A stretch of DNA of 37,011 nucleotides from Spongiibacteraceae bacterium (GTDB taxonomy: Bacteria; Pseudomonadota; Gammaproteobacteria; Pseudomonadales; Spongiibacteraceae): assembly GCA_002710725.1 (NCBI GenBank), contig PAKT01000021.1:1-37011 (forward strand), given 5' to 3'. Within the stretch, counting starts at the first letter, position 1, and every line of letters starts with the position of its first letter. The notes below the pieces were generated by a model that was given only the letters and a program-made list of their open reading frames with translations, was not told the DNA's origin and did no database searches. Position numbers and translations under genes: made by a program. Of the stretch, positions 18,580 to 32,703 are shown in pieces.

Positions 18580-20079
18580 ATGGACAAAGCGATCGAGAGA
18601 CTGCTGCAAGGCAACATAAAACTGCCCAGCATCCCCGCCGTAGCGCAACAGGTGTTGGCCATGGCCAACAACCCCAATACCAGCACTGAGCAGCTCGCCT
18701 CGGTATTATCCAGCGACCCAGCTATAGCCAGTACCATTTTGCGCTATGTCAACTCAGCCGCCTATTCGCCGGTGGAACAGATAGCGTCCATACAGCGCGC
18801 CATTGTCGCCCTCGGTTTCAAGGAGGTCACCCGGATTGCGCTTACGTTCTCGCTGCTGGACAGCCGCAAGCGAAGTGGTGACGGCGGCCTCGACCCTGTC
18901 CACCTGTGGCAGCGCAGCCTGATATCGGCGATTGCAGCAAAAGCCATCGGCAACCAGGCGCGACAATCCGACCCTGAAGCACTGTTTCTCGCGGGCCTGT
19001 TGCAGGATATCGGAATGATGGGGCTGAATACCGTCAGGCCGAAACTGTATGAGCCTGTAGCTGCCAGGCAAATTGACCATATCGCCGTCGCAGCCTTTGA
19101 GCAACAAAAGCTTAAGCTCGATCACGCGAAGTTTGGTGGTTATATGTTGCAGCAATGGGGGCTGCCTGAAAAGATCGTCGAAGCGGTTGCACTGAGTCAC
19201 CAGACTCCCTTCTCCCGAGAGGGTGAAAGCAGCGACCCTTTTAATACCTGCGTCGCTATTTCCGGAATCGCCGCAGACGTTTTTATCGATTCGGAAAGGC
19301 GAGCCAAACATGCGAGCCTGATGGCCGACCTATTGAAACGTGGCCTCGGACTCAACGCGGAAGAAGCACGCAACATTCTGAAAAACATTCAGATTGAATT
19401 GAAGTCGATGGCCTGGGTGTTGGAAAAGCTGGTCACAGACCCCGAAGAAATTCAAGCGCTGCGCATTAAGGCGCAACAGGCAATCGCGAATTTAGACTTA
19501 GTGGAGCTGGCCCCGCCGGCATATCCTGCCGTTGAAATAGAAAGCGTTGATTTTGACGAGGTGAAAAATTCCAGCTTCTTGAATTCAGTGCCTGATTTTC
19601 AGGAGATTCTGGCTACCAAGAGCTTTGAAGAAAAGGTTACTCAGCTGCGGGCAACCACCCGTGACGGGTCCATGCATCTGGCCTTGTTGCGAATAGATAA
19701 CCTGCGGCGGATCGAAGAACTGCACGGAGAGAAAGTTGCCGCACTGCTGCTTAAAGTGATCGGAAGGAACGTCATCAAAGCACTGCGAGATACGGATCTG
19801 GTCACCCGCTACGGCGACGTGTTTGCCATAATCCTGGTGAACTCCACTGAAGACGGTTCCCACGTCGCCATGGATCGCGTACTCGAGCGCTTTCGTGGAG
19901 TAGGTTACAGTGTTGGCGAAAACCAGAAGGTCGAGCTAATTATGTCTGCAGGCATCGCTGTCGGCGCACCCGACTACGGCGCCTCACTCGATGACGCCAT
20001 GGGCGTCGCACTCGGAGCGCTGAAAGCCGCCCATCGCGCTGGTGAATATGAAATTGTTTCCCATTTGAACGCCGCCTGA
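18580..20079 (+). CDS. HDOD domain protein with C-terminal degenerate GGDEF domain
   Basis: 499 aa; 'LPSIPAVAQQVLAMANNPNTSTEQLASVLSSDPAIASTILRYVNSAAYSP' HDOD; C-terminal 'RYGDVFAIIL' in place of RYGGDEF. Confidence 0.88.
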   Translation: MDKAIERLLQGNIKLPSIPAVAQQVLAMANNPNTSTEQLASVLSSDPAIASTILRYVNSAAYSPVEQIASIQRAIVALGFKEVTRIALTFSLLDSRKRSGDGGLDPVHLWQRSLISAIAAKAIGNQARQSDPEALFLAGLLQDIGMMGLNTVRPKLYEPVAARQIDHIAVAAFEQQKLKLDHAKFGGYMLQQWGLPEKIVEAVALSHQTPFSREGESSDPFNTCVAISGIAADVFIDSERRAKHASLMADLLKRGLGLNAEEARNILKNIQIELKSMAWVLEKLVTDPEEIQALRIKAQQAIANLDLVELAPPAYPAVEIESVDFDEVKNSSFLNSVPDFQEILATKSFEEKVTQLRATTRDGSMHLALLRIDNLRRIEELHGEKVAALLLKVIGRNVIKALRDTDLVTRYGDVFAIILVNSTEDGSHVAMDRVLERFRGVGYSVGENQKVELIMSAGIAVGAPDYGASLDDAMGVALGALKAAHRAGEYEIVSHLNAA

Positions 20080-20213
20080 CCGTTCGCTTCCAAGGCTTGA
20101 TTACTGTGTATGCGTAGCTTCAGATCGCGCGTGCGGTGACCAGGGTTAGCGCTTTTTGCCACCGAAAGCTCGCAAAGCAATCTGACGGAGTCGTCCGACA
20201 GAATCCTTGGGTG

Positions 20214-21182
20214 TCAACGACTGACTTGCCCTTCTTTCTTCACGGCATACATCATCTCATCACCATCGGCGAGCAGGGCATCGAGGCTGTCATGGCGAAA
20301 TCGGCTGTATTCCACAACCCCGGCAGAAAAGGCTATCTCGTAGGGTTTGCCGGATGTGCGGTTGTACTTTGCCACCACCTTGGAAAGTTTTTCAACGCCG
20401 GCTTGCGCGCCCGCTTTATTGGTATCCGATAACAGCACCACAAATTCATCACCGCCAAGACGGGCAAATATATCCGAGCGTCGAAATTCTCTTTTCAGAA
20501 TCTCCGCAAAGTTTATCAGTACCCGATCACCTTCGGCATGCCCGAATTCGTCGTTTATCGGCTTGAATTTATTCAGGTCGAAAAACAGCAGGCTCAGGGG
20601 ATGTTGGTGGCGCTCCGCCAGATTCAGGCTTTTCTCGGCCAGCATGACAAATCCACGCCGATTGGACAGCCCGGTCAGATCATCGACGGTCGCCATTTTT
20701 GTGGCGATCAGCTCGTTCTCAGCCATGATCGCCAGATCCTGCAGGGATTCGAGGTCGTGCTCATCCAGAGTGCGTGGCTGCCGGTCGATCAGGCACAAAG
20801 TACCCAATGCGTGGCCGTCCTGATCCCGCAGCGGGTAGCCGGCGTAGAACCTGATATTGGGCCCGCCCACGACCAGAGGGTTGTCACAAAATCGTTCATC
20901 GAGACGGGCATCGTTGATAACCAACAGATCATCTTCATAAATAGCATGGCCGCAGAAGGATATGTCTCTTGGGGTTTCGGGGGCATCCAGTCCGTCTTTG
21001 GATTTGAACCACTGGCGGTTTTCATCCACCAGACTGACCAAAGCAATGGGCACATCAAACAGTTTTTTCGCCAGACGCGTCAACCGATCAAAGCGCTCCT
21101 CGGCCGGCGTATCCAAAACCTTCAATCGACGCAAGGCGTCAACGCGTTCACGATCGCTTCCTGGTATCGGTGCAGGATTCAT
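20214..21182 (-). CDS. GAF-GGDEF diguanylate cyclase
   Basis: 322 aa; N-terminal GAF-like 'FDVPIALVSLVDENRQWFKS', C-terminal 'RRSDIFARLGGDEFVVLLSD' with RxxD I-site. Confidence 0.94.
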   Translation of the reverse strand: MNPAPIPGSDRERVDALRRLKVLDTPAEERFDRLTRLAKKLFDVPIALVSLVDENRQWFKSKDGLDAPETPRDISFCGHAIYEDDLLVINDARLDERFCDNPLVVGGPNIRFYAGYPLRDQDGHALGTLCLIDRQPRTLDEHDLESLQDLAIMAENELIATKMATVDDLTGLSNRRGFVMLAEKSLNLAERHQHPLSLLFFDLNKFKPINDEFGHAEGDRVLINFAEILKREFRRSDIFARLGGDEFVVLLSDTNKAGAQAGVEKLSKVVAKYNRTSGKPYEIAFSAGVVEYSRFRHDSLDALLADGDEMMYAVKKEGQVSR

Positions 21183-21266
21183 CGTGGTACCACCTCATTA
21201 ACTTCAGCTTGAGTTGTAAACTTGATGTATTAATGAAACACGGTAGCAATCCACGCCGCTATCAGG

Positions 21267-22163
21267 CTAATTGTTATTCCGTAAATCTTGAAGCAAAGCG
21301 TCTTTCTCTCGCCACAACTCACCGACCCATTGCTGCACCTGCAAGCGATAGCTGTCGTCTTCCTGATAGTTCCGCCCACGCAATTCTTCAGGAATTGGCC
21401 GGGCCTCAATACGCACAACGATCCGGTTGATGCGGCCACAGAGCAGATCCCAGAACCCGAAGCGTGGGCCGGGGTAGTGAAGGGTAATATTCAGCAGCGT
21501 ATGCAGCTGTTTGCCCATCGCCCCGAGCACGAAGCCGGTGCCGCCGGCCTTGGGTTTAAGCAGATGACGGTAGGGGGAATCCTGGGCTTCGTGTTTTTGT
21601 GGGGTATAGCGGGTGCCTTCCATAAAATTGAAAACGGCCACCGGGGTGTACTGAAACTTCTCGCAGGCGCGGCGGGTGGTTTCCAGATCCTTGCCCTTCA
21701 AACTGGGTTTTCTCGCGATCTGTTCGGCGGTATAGCGCTTCATAAAGGGAAAATCCAGCGCCCACCAGGCCACACCGATAACCGGCACCCAGATCAACTG
21801 CTGCTTCAGAAAAAATTTAAGCATGGGTGTGCGGCGGTGCAGCACCTTCTGAACCACCAGAATATCCGCCCAGGATTGGTGGTTGCAGGTGACCAGATAC
21901 CAGTCATCAGGCCTGAGTTGGTCGAGGCCGGAGACATCCCACTCAATGCGGTTCATGGCGTCCAGCAGACGGTTATTAAACCCGATCCAAAGGGTGGCGA
22001 TCTCTATAAGCAGGCGGGTACAAAGCGCTCTCACCCCATGAATCGGGACAAGCAGTTTGATAAAGGCAAGCAGTATCAGCGGCATGAACCAGAACAGTGT
22101 CGATAGGGCGATCAGCAAAAGACTGAGGCTGCCGCGCAGCCAGTGAGGAAGAAACGCAAGCAC
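21267..22163 (-). CDS. Lysophospholipid (PlsC-like) acyltransferase
   Basis: 298 aa; 'CNHQSWADILVVQKV' (NHxxxxD) and 'FMEGTRYTP' motifs. Confidence 0.9.
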   Translation of the reverse strand: MLAFLPHWLRGSLSLLLIALSTLFWFMPLILLAFIKLLVPIHGVRALCTRLLIEIATLWIGFNNRLLDAMNRIEWDVSGLDQLRPDDWYLVTCNHQSWADILVVQKVLHRRTPMLKFFLKQQLIWVPVIGVAWWALDFPFMKRYTAEQIARKPSLKGKDLETTRRACEKFQYTPVAVFNFMEGTRYTPQKHEAQDSPYRHLLKPKAGGTGFVLGAMGKQLHTLLNITLHYPGPRFGFWDLLCGRINRIVVRIEARPIPEELRGRNYQEDDSYRLQVQQWVGELWREKDALLQDLRNNN

Positions 22164-22316
22164 GGTTAGAGTCCGTTGGTGTTATTGGTGACAACATTGT
22201 AGTGCCATTTCACCGCGATTGCATGGCGCTGGCTGCCCCTTTGGCTCTGAGCGCCAGCCCAACCGCGCAGCCCCCCAAACGGTGGGCCTATCCCACTTGA
22301 CCGCTTTTGTTGAGGA

Positions 22317-23273
22317 CTAGGACTTCGCTTTCTGTTGGTACATCAATTTATCGCTTTCCTGCAAAAGCTCATGCAAGGAAGCATGGCGGAAGGGGTTGTA
22401 GAACACGACGCCACTCGAAAACGCGATGCTGCAAGGCAGCTTTTCCTCCGCGCTTGAGTGAGCGACAAGCTCTCTGAAGTTTTCAATGGCCAGCGCTGCC
22501 TGCTGCTCCGTGGTATCCAGCATCAGCACGACAAACTCGTCGCCACCCAGCCTTGCGCAGATATCCGAGTCACGAAATTTTTCAAGCATCTTTGCCGAGA
22601 AGATTTTCAAGACCTGGTCGCCCACCGCGTGGCCGTGCTTGTCGTTAATGGCTTTAAACTTGTTGAGATCGAAAAAGGCCAGGCTGGCGGGAACATTGTG
22701 TCTGACGCAGTATTTAAGCGCTTTTTCCGCCAAGGCCTCTAAGCCTCGACGGTTTGACAAGCCGGTTAGGGAATCGTGCGTCGCCAGCTGTATAGCATTC
22801 AATTCGCGCTCTGCCATCTGTCCAAGATCGGTCAGGTTTTGCAAATCCTCACTGGAAAAGGGCCTGGGGACGGAGTCGATAATGCATAAGGTCCCCATGA
22901 CATAGCCGTCAATATCCTTAAGGGGATAGCCCGCATAAAACCTGATGTGAGGTGGGCCAGTGACGAGAGGGTTATCCGCAAAACGCGCATCCCTGGAGGC
23001 GTCTTTTATCACCAGGGTCTCATGGCAAAAAACCACGTGACCGCAAAACGAGATGTTTCTCGGCGTCTCCGAAACAGATAGCCCTTTAACGGATTTGAAC
23101 CACTGCCGGTTCTGATCAATCAGGCTGACCAAGGCGATCGGTACTTCGAACAATTTTGTCGCCAGGCGTGTCAGGCGGTCAAAGCGTTCTTCTGATCCGG
23201 TATCCAGAATGTTCAAGGCTCGCAGCGCCGCTACGCGCTCGTCGTCATTTCTTGGAGCAGGAGCGTCAAGCAT
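22317..23273 (-). CDS. GAF-GGDEF diguanylate cyclase (paralogue of 20214-21182)
   Basis: 318 aa; 'FEVPIALVSLIDQNRQWFKS' and 'RDSDICARLGGDEFVVLMLD'. Confidence 0.94.
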   Translation of the reverse strand: MLDAPAPRNDDERVAALRALNILDTGSEERFDRLTRLATKLFEVPIALVSLIDQNRQWFKSVKGLSVSETPRNISFCGHVVFCHETLVIKDASRDARFADNPLVTGPPHIRFYAGYPLKDIDGYVMGTLCIIDSVPRPFSSEDLQNLTDLGQMAERELNAIQLATHDSLTGLSNRRGLEALAEKALKYCVRHNVPASLAFFDLNKFKAINDKHGHAVGDQVLKIFSAKMLEKFRDSDICARLGGDEFVVLMLDTTEQQAALAIENFRELVAHSSAEEKLPCSIAFSSGVVFYNPFRHASLHELLQESDKLMYQQKAKS

Positions 23274-23390
23274 TAGGTGCCGCCATAATTTCTATTCATA
23301 AACGGCTGAGGCTAGAGGATGGCTAGCCGGATAGATACCCGTACTTTTACGCATGGATGCGCAACCAGAGGGGGGAGGGGGGAAAGGGTC

Positions 23391-23431
23391 GGTACAAAAA
23401 CGAAAGCCAGACGCCGGCCCGAAAGCCGGCG
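23391..23431 (-). terminator. Probable intrinsic terminator downstream of gyrB
   Basis: Stem CGCCGGC/GCCGGCG (23412-23431); on the minus strand followed a few nt later by CGTTTTTGT. Confidence 0.45.
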
Positions 23432-23440
23432 CCAGTCAGA

Positions 23441-26994
<3,554 letters not shown>

Positions 26995-27048
26995 AATCTA
27001 GCGAAAAAAAGGGTGGCCTGTGCCACCCCTCCTCATCGCCAATCCGCC

Positions 27049-28155
27049 TTACAGGCGCATCGGCATAACAACATAACTGCATTCGCTGGCTTCAGGCTCT
27101 TCCAGCAGGGCGCTGCTATTGGAGTCCGACAGCAGTATTTTGACGTTCTCACTGGTCATAACCGCCAGCACGTCCATCAGGTAACTGACATTGAAGCCAA
27201 TTTCGAGATCAGGCCCCTCGTAGTCAACCGCAATAATCTCTTCCGCTTCTTCCTGTTCCGGGTTGTTTGCCTGAATTTTCAGCTCACCGCTGGTCAGCAG
27301 CAGACGGATGCCCCGGTACTTTTCATTCGACAGGATGGAGGTTCGGCCAAAAGCCTGTCGCAAAACGCCGCGATCACCGAGGACTTCTTTTGTACTGCTG
27401 CGCGGCAGCACGCGCTCATAGTCGGGAAATTTGCCGTCGATCAGCTTGGAGGTAAAGGTAAAGCCGGGGGTCACCACCCGTAGATGGTTGTTGCTCAACT
27501 GAATATCCGCATCCTGGTCATCATCCATCAACAGACGAACCAGCTCGTTGACGCCCTTGCGCGGTACGATCACCTGGGCGTTCTGACTAATCCCCAGCTC
27601 AGCTGTCAGGGTGCACATGGCGAGGCGATGGCCGTCGGTGGCTACTGTGCGCAGGTGCGTTGCCGCCAGCTCCCAAAGCATGCCATTGAGGTAGTAACGA
27701 ACATCCTGCTGCGCCATGGCAAAGGAGGTTTTTTCAATCAGGCGCTTGATATCACCCTGCTTGACCGTAAAGCTCTGCCCGGATTCGGTTTGGTCCACAC
27801 TAGGAAAGTCTGAGGCCGGCAGGGTCGAAAGGGTAAAGCGGCTGCGACCGGATTTCAGAATCAGCCGGTTTTCGTCCAGCGAGAATTCCAGTTCGGAACC
27901 CTCCGGCAGCGACTTACAGATATCCACCAGTTTGCGGGCCGGTACGGTAATTTCGCCCTCGGAGGCGGGCGGCGAGGGCAGTTCAACCCGGCCAATCAGC
28001 TCAACTTCAAGGTCGGTCCCGGTGAGTGACAATTCCTGGCCTTCAAGCACCAGTTGTACATTCGCCAGAATAGCCAGTGTCTGGCGGCGTTCCACCACAC
28101 CAGCAACCAGATTCAGGGGTTTCAGCAAGGCCTCGCGGGCAATGGTAAATTTCAT
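27049..28155 (-). CDS. dnaN: DNA polymerase III beta sliding clamp
   Basis: 368 aa; 'MKFTIAREALLKPLNLVAGVVERRQTLAILANVQL', C-terminal 'YVVMPMRL'. Confidence 0.99.
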   Translation of the reverse strand: MKFTIAREALLKPLNLVAGVVERRQTLAILANVQLVLEGQELSLTGTDLEVELIGRVELPSPPASEGEITVPARKLVDICKSLPEGSELEFSLDENRLILKSGRSRFTLSTLPASDFPSVDQTESGQSFTVKQGDIKRLIEKTSFAMAQQDVRYYLNGMLWELAATHLRTVATDGHRLAMCTLTAELGISQNAQVIVPRKGVNELVRLLMDDDQDADIQLSNNHLRVVTPGFTFTSKLIDGKFPDYERVLPRSSTKEVLGDRGVLRQAFGRTSILSNEKYRGIRLLLTSGELKIQANNPEQEEAEEIIAVDYEGPDLEIGFNVSYLMDVLAVMTSENVKILLSDSNSSALLEEPEASECSYVVMPMRL

Positions 28156-28278
28156 AGTCGGCAGGCGATCCCAATTGGAATTATTGATTCATTTTTCAAC
28201 AGTAATCATACGGCACAAAACCGCAAAGTCCTATGCCGCGAGGTTAAAAAATGCAATAAAAGCAGTACCCTGCAAGCA

Positions 28279-29694
28279 TCAGGTGGTCAGAGAGCGCAGC
28301 AGGTTCTGATAGTCTTCGCGAATGTCGGCACTGGTCTCGCGCAACTCTTTGATTTTTCGACAGGCGTGCAAGACCGTCGTATGGTCACGACCGCCGAAAC
28401 CGTCGCCAATTTCCGGCAGACTCTGGTTAGTCAGCTCCTTAGCCAAGGCCATCGCCAACTGTCGAGGCCGGGCTACGGAGCGACTGCGCCGCTTGGAGGT
28501 GAGGTCGGCCACCTTGATTTTGTAGTACTCGGCAACCGTGCGCTGAATATTGTCGACACTGACCTGCTTGTCCTGCAGAGCCAGCAGATCCTTCAAGGAC
28601 TCTCGAATCAGGGGTATATCAATCGAGCGCGCCATAAAGCGGGCGCTGGCGATCACTCGCTTCAATGCGCCTTCCAGCTCGCGCACATTGGAGCGAACCC
28701 GCTGACCAATAAAGAAGGCCGCATCCTGGGGCAGATCAATTTTTTCCTGCTCCGCCTTCTTCATCAGAATCGCCACCCGGGTTTCCAGTTCCGGCGGTTC
28801 AACGGCTACCGTCAGCCCCCAGCCAAAGCGAGATTTGAGGCGCTCTTCCAGGCCGTTGATTTCTTTCGGGTAGCGATCGCAGGTCAAAATCATTTGCTGA
28901 CCGCCTTCAAGCAGGGCGTTGAAGGTATGGAAAAACTCTTCCTGGGAGCGATCTTTATTCGCAAAAAACTGAATATCATCAATCAGCAGTGCATCGACGC
29001 TGCGGTAATAGCGCTTGAACTCATTGATAGCGTTGAGCGACAGGGCCTTGACCATATCTGCAACAAAACGCTCGGAATGCAGATAGACAATTTTGGCATC
29101 CGGCTTGTGCTTAAGCATGGCGTTACCCACCGCATGCATAAGGTGAGTCTTGCCCAGACCAACCCCACCGTAGAGAAACACCGGGTTGTAGGCCTGACCC
29201 GGGTTTTCCGCCACCTGCATGGCCGCCGCCCGAGCAAGCTGATTGGATTTACCTTCTACAAAAGTGTCAAAGGTATGATTTTCTATCAGTGAACTCTGGT
29301 GCCGAATACCACCTTCCACCTCAACCCGCCGTACCCTCGCCGGTCTTGAGGCCTGCGGTTGCGGTTCCACTGCGGGTCGGGGCGCAGGTTCGGGCCGTGG
29401 AGCGCTCTGGGTAGCAATGGGTGCCGGACTTCCTATGGGGCGAATCGGCGCGCGCGCACCAATATCCACCACCACATCGCAACCGGGCTGAGTGCTGACC
29501 TCGCTGACAATCTGAGAAATCCGGTCCAGATAACGATCAACAACCCAGTCCTTGATAAAACGGTTAGGCGCTAACAGTTGCAGCTGGCTGCCATTGGCAA
29601 CCGCCCGCAAAGGTCGAATCCAGGTGTTAAACTGTTGGGATGGCAACTCGCTCTGCAAGTAATTGAGACACTGTTCCCAAGCGGCTTCCGGCAC
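28279..29694 (-). CDS. dnaA: Chromosomal replication initiator protein DnaA
   Basis: 471 aa, GTG start; '[19 protein letters not shown]', '[11 protein letters not shown]', C-terminal '[20 protein letters not shown]'. Confidence 0.99.
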   Translation of the reverse strand: MPEAAWEQCLNYLQSELPSQQFNTWIRPLRAVANGSQLQLLAPNRFIKDWVVDRYLDRISQIVSEVSTQPGCDVVVDIGARAPIRPIGSPAPIATQSAPRPEPAPRPAVEPQPQASRPARVRRVEVEGGIRHQSSLIENHTFDTFVEGKSNQLARAAAMQVAENPGQAYNPVFLYGGVGLGKTHLMHAVGNAMLKHKPDAKIVYLHSERFVADMVKALSLNAINEFKRYYRSVDALLIDDIQFFANKDRSQEEFFHTFNALLEGGQQMILTCDRYPKEINGLEERLKSRFGWGLTVAVEPPELETRVAILMKKAEQEKIDLPQDAAFFIGQRVRSNVRELEGALKRVIASARFMARSIDIPLIRESLKDLLALQDKQVSVDNIQRTVAEYYKIKVADLTSKRRSRSVARPRQLAMALAKELTNQSLPEIGDGFGGRDHTTVLHACRKIKELRETSADIREDYQNLLRSLTT

Positions 29695-29731
29695 TGCAAC
29701 CTCTCCTGCCTTGTTATCGTTTTAATTGTTA

Positions 29732-30357
<626 letters not shown>

Positions 30358-30386
30358 TCGGGCATTCGCGATGGTCATCCAGCACC

Positions 30387-30788
30387 GTGACGAACGCAGG
30401 TTTTGGAAAAGCGTCACGGTTGCTGAACGCACGGGATTTCAAATCAGTCTTTGATAATGCCCGCCTGAAGGTTTCCTCCCCGGAACTCCTGTTTCTCGCT
30501 GTACCCAATCAACTCCCCCACGCCCGCCTTGGTCTGGTTATTGCCAAGAAGAACGTCCGCCTTGCGGTGCAACGCAATCGGGTCAAACGCATCATTCGTG
30601 AAAGCTTTCGCCAGCAACAGGTCATCACCGGCCTGGATATCGTAGTGCTTGCGCGCAGAGGATTGGATACACTAGACAACCCTCAGCTTCACGACAGTTG
30701 CAACCAACTGTGGAAGCAACTTCAACGTCGCGTCGAAAAGCAGGCGCGCCGGCAGCAGCAGGAAGATGAAGCCAAGTCATGCGACTGA
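30387..30788 (+). CDS. rnpA: Ribonuclease P protein component
   Basis: '[21 protein letters not shown]...[28 protein letters not shown]'; GTG at 30387 is the likely start (the listed ORF from 30210 runs across rpmH). Confidence 0.93.
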   Translation: MTNAGFGKASRLLNARDFKSVFDNARLKVSSPELLFLAVPNQLPHARLGLVIAKKNVRLAVQRNRVKRIIRESFRQQQVITGLDIVVLARRGLDTLDNPQLHDSCNQLWKQLQRRVEKQARRQQQEDEAKSCD

Positions 30789-31033
30789 TACTGACAGCCC
30801 TGATTCGACTTTACCGCTATGCCATCAGCCCAATGATGGCCAGTCACTGTCGCTTTCACCCCAGCTGTTCCCAATACGCCCTTGAGGCCATAGAGCATCA
30901 CGGCAGTCTTCGCGGCGGCTGGCTGGCCCCCCGCCGGCTCTGTCGCTGCCATCCCTTTAACCCCGGCGGCTACGACCCAGTGCCTGCCGGGAAAACCCAA
31001 ATCAAACCTTCAACGCAGGCATCTCAGTCATAA
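30779..31033 (+). CDS. yidD: Membrane protein insertion efficiency factor YidD
   Basis: '[61 protein letters not shown]'. Confidence 0.97.
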   Translation: MRLILTALIRLYRYAISPMMASHCRFHPSCSQYALEAIEHHGSLRGGWLAPRRLCRCHPFNPGGYDPVPAGKTQIKPSTQASQS

Positions 31034-32703
31034 TGGATATACAACGCACCTTGCTGATCGCCGCGATCGCGGTACTGTCGTTTATGCTGGTCGTGGAATG
31101 GGCCGCATTCCGCCAGCAGGAACCCGCCGCCATCAGCGCCCAGGCCGATTCCACCCAAACCCCGGCCAGAGCAGCGGCTCAATCCTCCGGTGAAGATATT
31201 CCGGAAGTCAGCTCAACAGCGACTGAACAGGATGCCGAACTCATATCCAGCCACGGCAGCGATACCGTCAGCGTCAGCACCGATGTGTTAGAGCTGACCA
31301 TCGATCTCTCGGGCGGCGATATTATTTATGCCGCACTGCCAAAACATCACGCAGAGATTGATACGCCGGAGCAGCCCTTCGTCATTCTCGAACAGAATCG
31401 CCGGCGCGAATACATCGCCCAAAGCGGTCTGATCGGTAAAAACGGCACCGATACCCGCGACGGTCGCCCCACCTTTGTTACCGAAAACGCCAGCTACCAG
31501 CTCAGCGACGGTCAGGACGAACTGACCGTGACCCTGGCCTATGGTCAAAGTCGCGATATCACCATCTATAAACACTATCGCTTCAAGCGCGGCTCCTACC
31601 TTGTCGAAATGGACTACGAAATAGACAATCGCAGTGATGAACAGTGGCAGGGTGTGCTGTTTACCCAGCTAAAGCGCGACAACAGTGAAGACCCGGCCAC
31701 CCAGGACAGCGGCATGATGGGCATGCAGCCTTTTCTCGGTGTGGGCTATCGCACATCGGAAGAGCGCTTTGAAAAGCTCGCCTTCGACAAAATGCGCGAC
31801 AAGCCCCTCAAGTTGGAAATGCAGGGCGGCTGGATCGCGATGATCCAGCATTACTTCCTCAGCGCCTGGGTTCCACCCGCGGAGCAACAGAACTTTTTCT
31901 CCACCTCGGTCACCCGCAGTGGCGACAATATTGCCCGCTATACCTCGGCACCTCAGGTGGTAGAACCCAAATCCACCGGCCATATGACTGCCCGGCTGTA
32001 TATCGGACCGAAAGATCAGTACGCCCTGCAGGAAATATCCGCGGGGCTGGAGTTGAGTGTCGACTACGGCTGGCTGTGGTGGATAGCCCAGCCCCTGTTC
32101 TGGCTCCTGACCCAGATTCACAAGCTGGTGGGGAACTGGGGTCTGGCTATTATCGGCGTCACCCTGCTGGTGAAGATTGTCTTCTTCCAGCTCAATGCCA
32201 CCGCCTTCCGCTCCATGGCCAATATGCGCCGTGTACAACCCAAGCTGCTCGAAATTCGCGAGCGCCACGCCGACGACCGCCAGAAACAGTCTCAGGCAAT
32301 GATGGAGCTCTACAAGAAAGAGAAGATCAATCCGCTCGGTGGCTGCCTGCCCATTTTGGTGCAAATGCCGGTCTTTATCGCCCTGTACTGGGTGCTGATG
32401 GAAAGTGTAGAGCTGCGCCACGCGCCATTCTTCGGCTGGATCAATGACCTGTCGGCGATGGACCCTTACTTTATTCTGCCGATCATCATGGGCGCTTCCA
32501 TGTTTGTTCAGCAGAAACTCAACCCGCCGCCGCCCGATCCGATGCAGGCCAAAGTCATGCAGTGGCTGCCGGTGATCTTTACCTTCTTCTTCCTGTTCTT
32601 CCCGGCAGGTCTGGTGCTGTACTGGGTCGTCAACAACCTGCTGTCCATCGCCCAGCAGTACATTATTACCCGCAGTATTGAGAAAAACGCAGCCAAAAGC
32701 TGA
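31033..32703 (+). CDS. yidC: Membrane protein insertase YidC
   Basis: 556 aa; '[20 protein letters not shown]', 'NWGLAIIGVTLLVKIVFFQLNATAFRSMANMRRVQPK', 'PLGGCLPILVQMPVFIALYWVL'. Confidence 0.99.
   Translation: MDIQRTLLIAAIAVLSFMLVVEWAAFRQQEPAAISAQADSTQTPARAAAQSSGEDIPEVSSTATEQDAELISSHGSDTVSVSTDVLELTIDLSGGDIIYAALPKHHAEIDTPEQPFVILEQNRRREYIAQSGLIGKNGTDTRDGRPTFVTENASYQLSDGQDELTVTLAYGQSRDITIYKHYRFKRGSYLVEMDYEIDNRSDEQWQGVLFTQLKRDNSEDPATQDSGMMGMQPFLGVGYRTSEERFEKLAFDKMRDKPLKLEMQGGWIAMIQHYFLSAWVPPAEQQNFFSTSVTRSGDNIARYTSAPQVVEPKSTGHMTARLYIGPKDQYALQEISAGLELSVDYGWLWWIAQPLFWLLTQIHKLVGNWGLAIIGVTLLVKIVFFQLNATAFRSMANMRRVQPKLLEIRERHADDRQKQSQAMMELYKKEKINPLGGCLPILVQMPVFIALYWVLMESVELRHAPFFGWINDLSAMDPYFILPIIMGASMFVQQKLNPPPPDPMQAKVMQWLPVIFTFFFLFFPAGLVLYWVVNNLLSIAQQYIITRSIEKNAAKS

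Noticed and set aside
23032-23042. CCACGTGA inside a GGDEF gene as a third parS site
   Set aside because: Only the central E-box-like core matches; flanks do not fit the 16-bp parS consensus
28054-29292. 412-aa plus-strand ORF opposite dnaN/dnaA
   Set aside because: Spans two conserved minus-strand genes and their intergenic gap; shadow ORF
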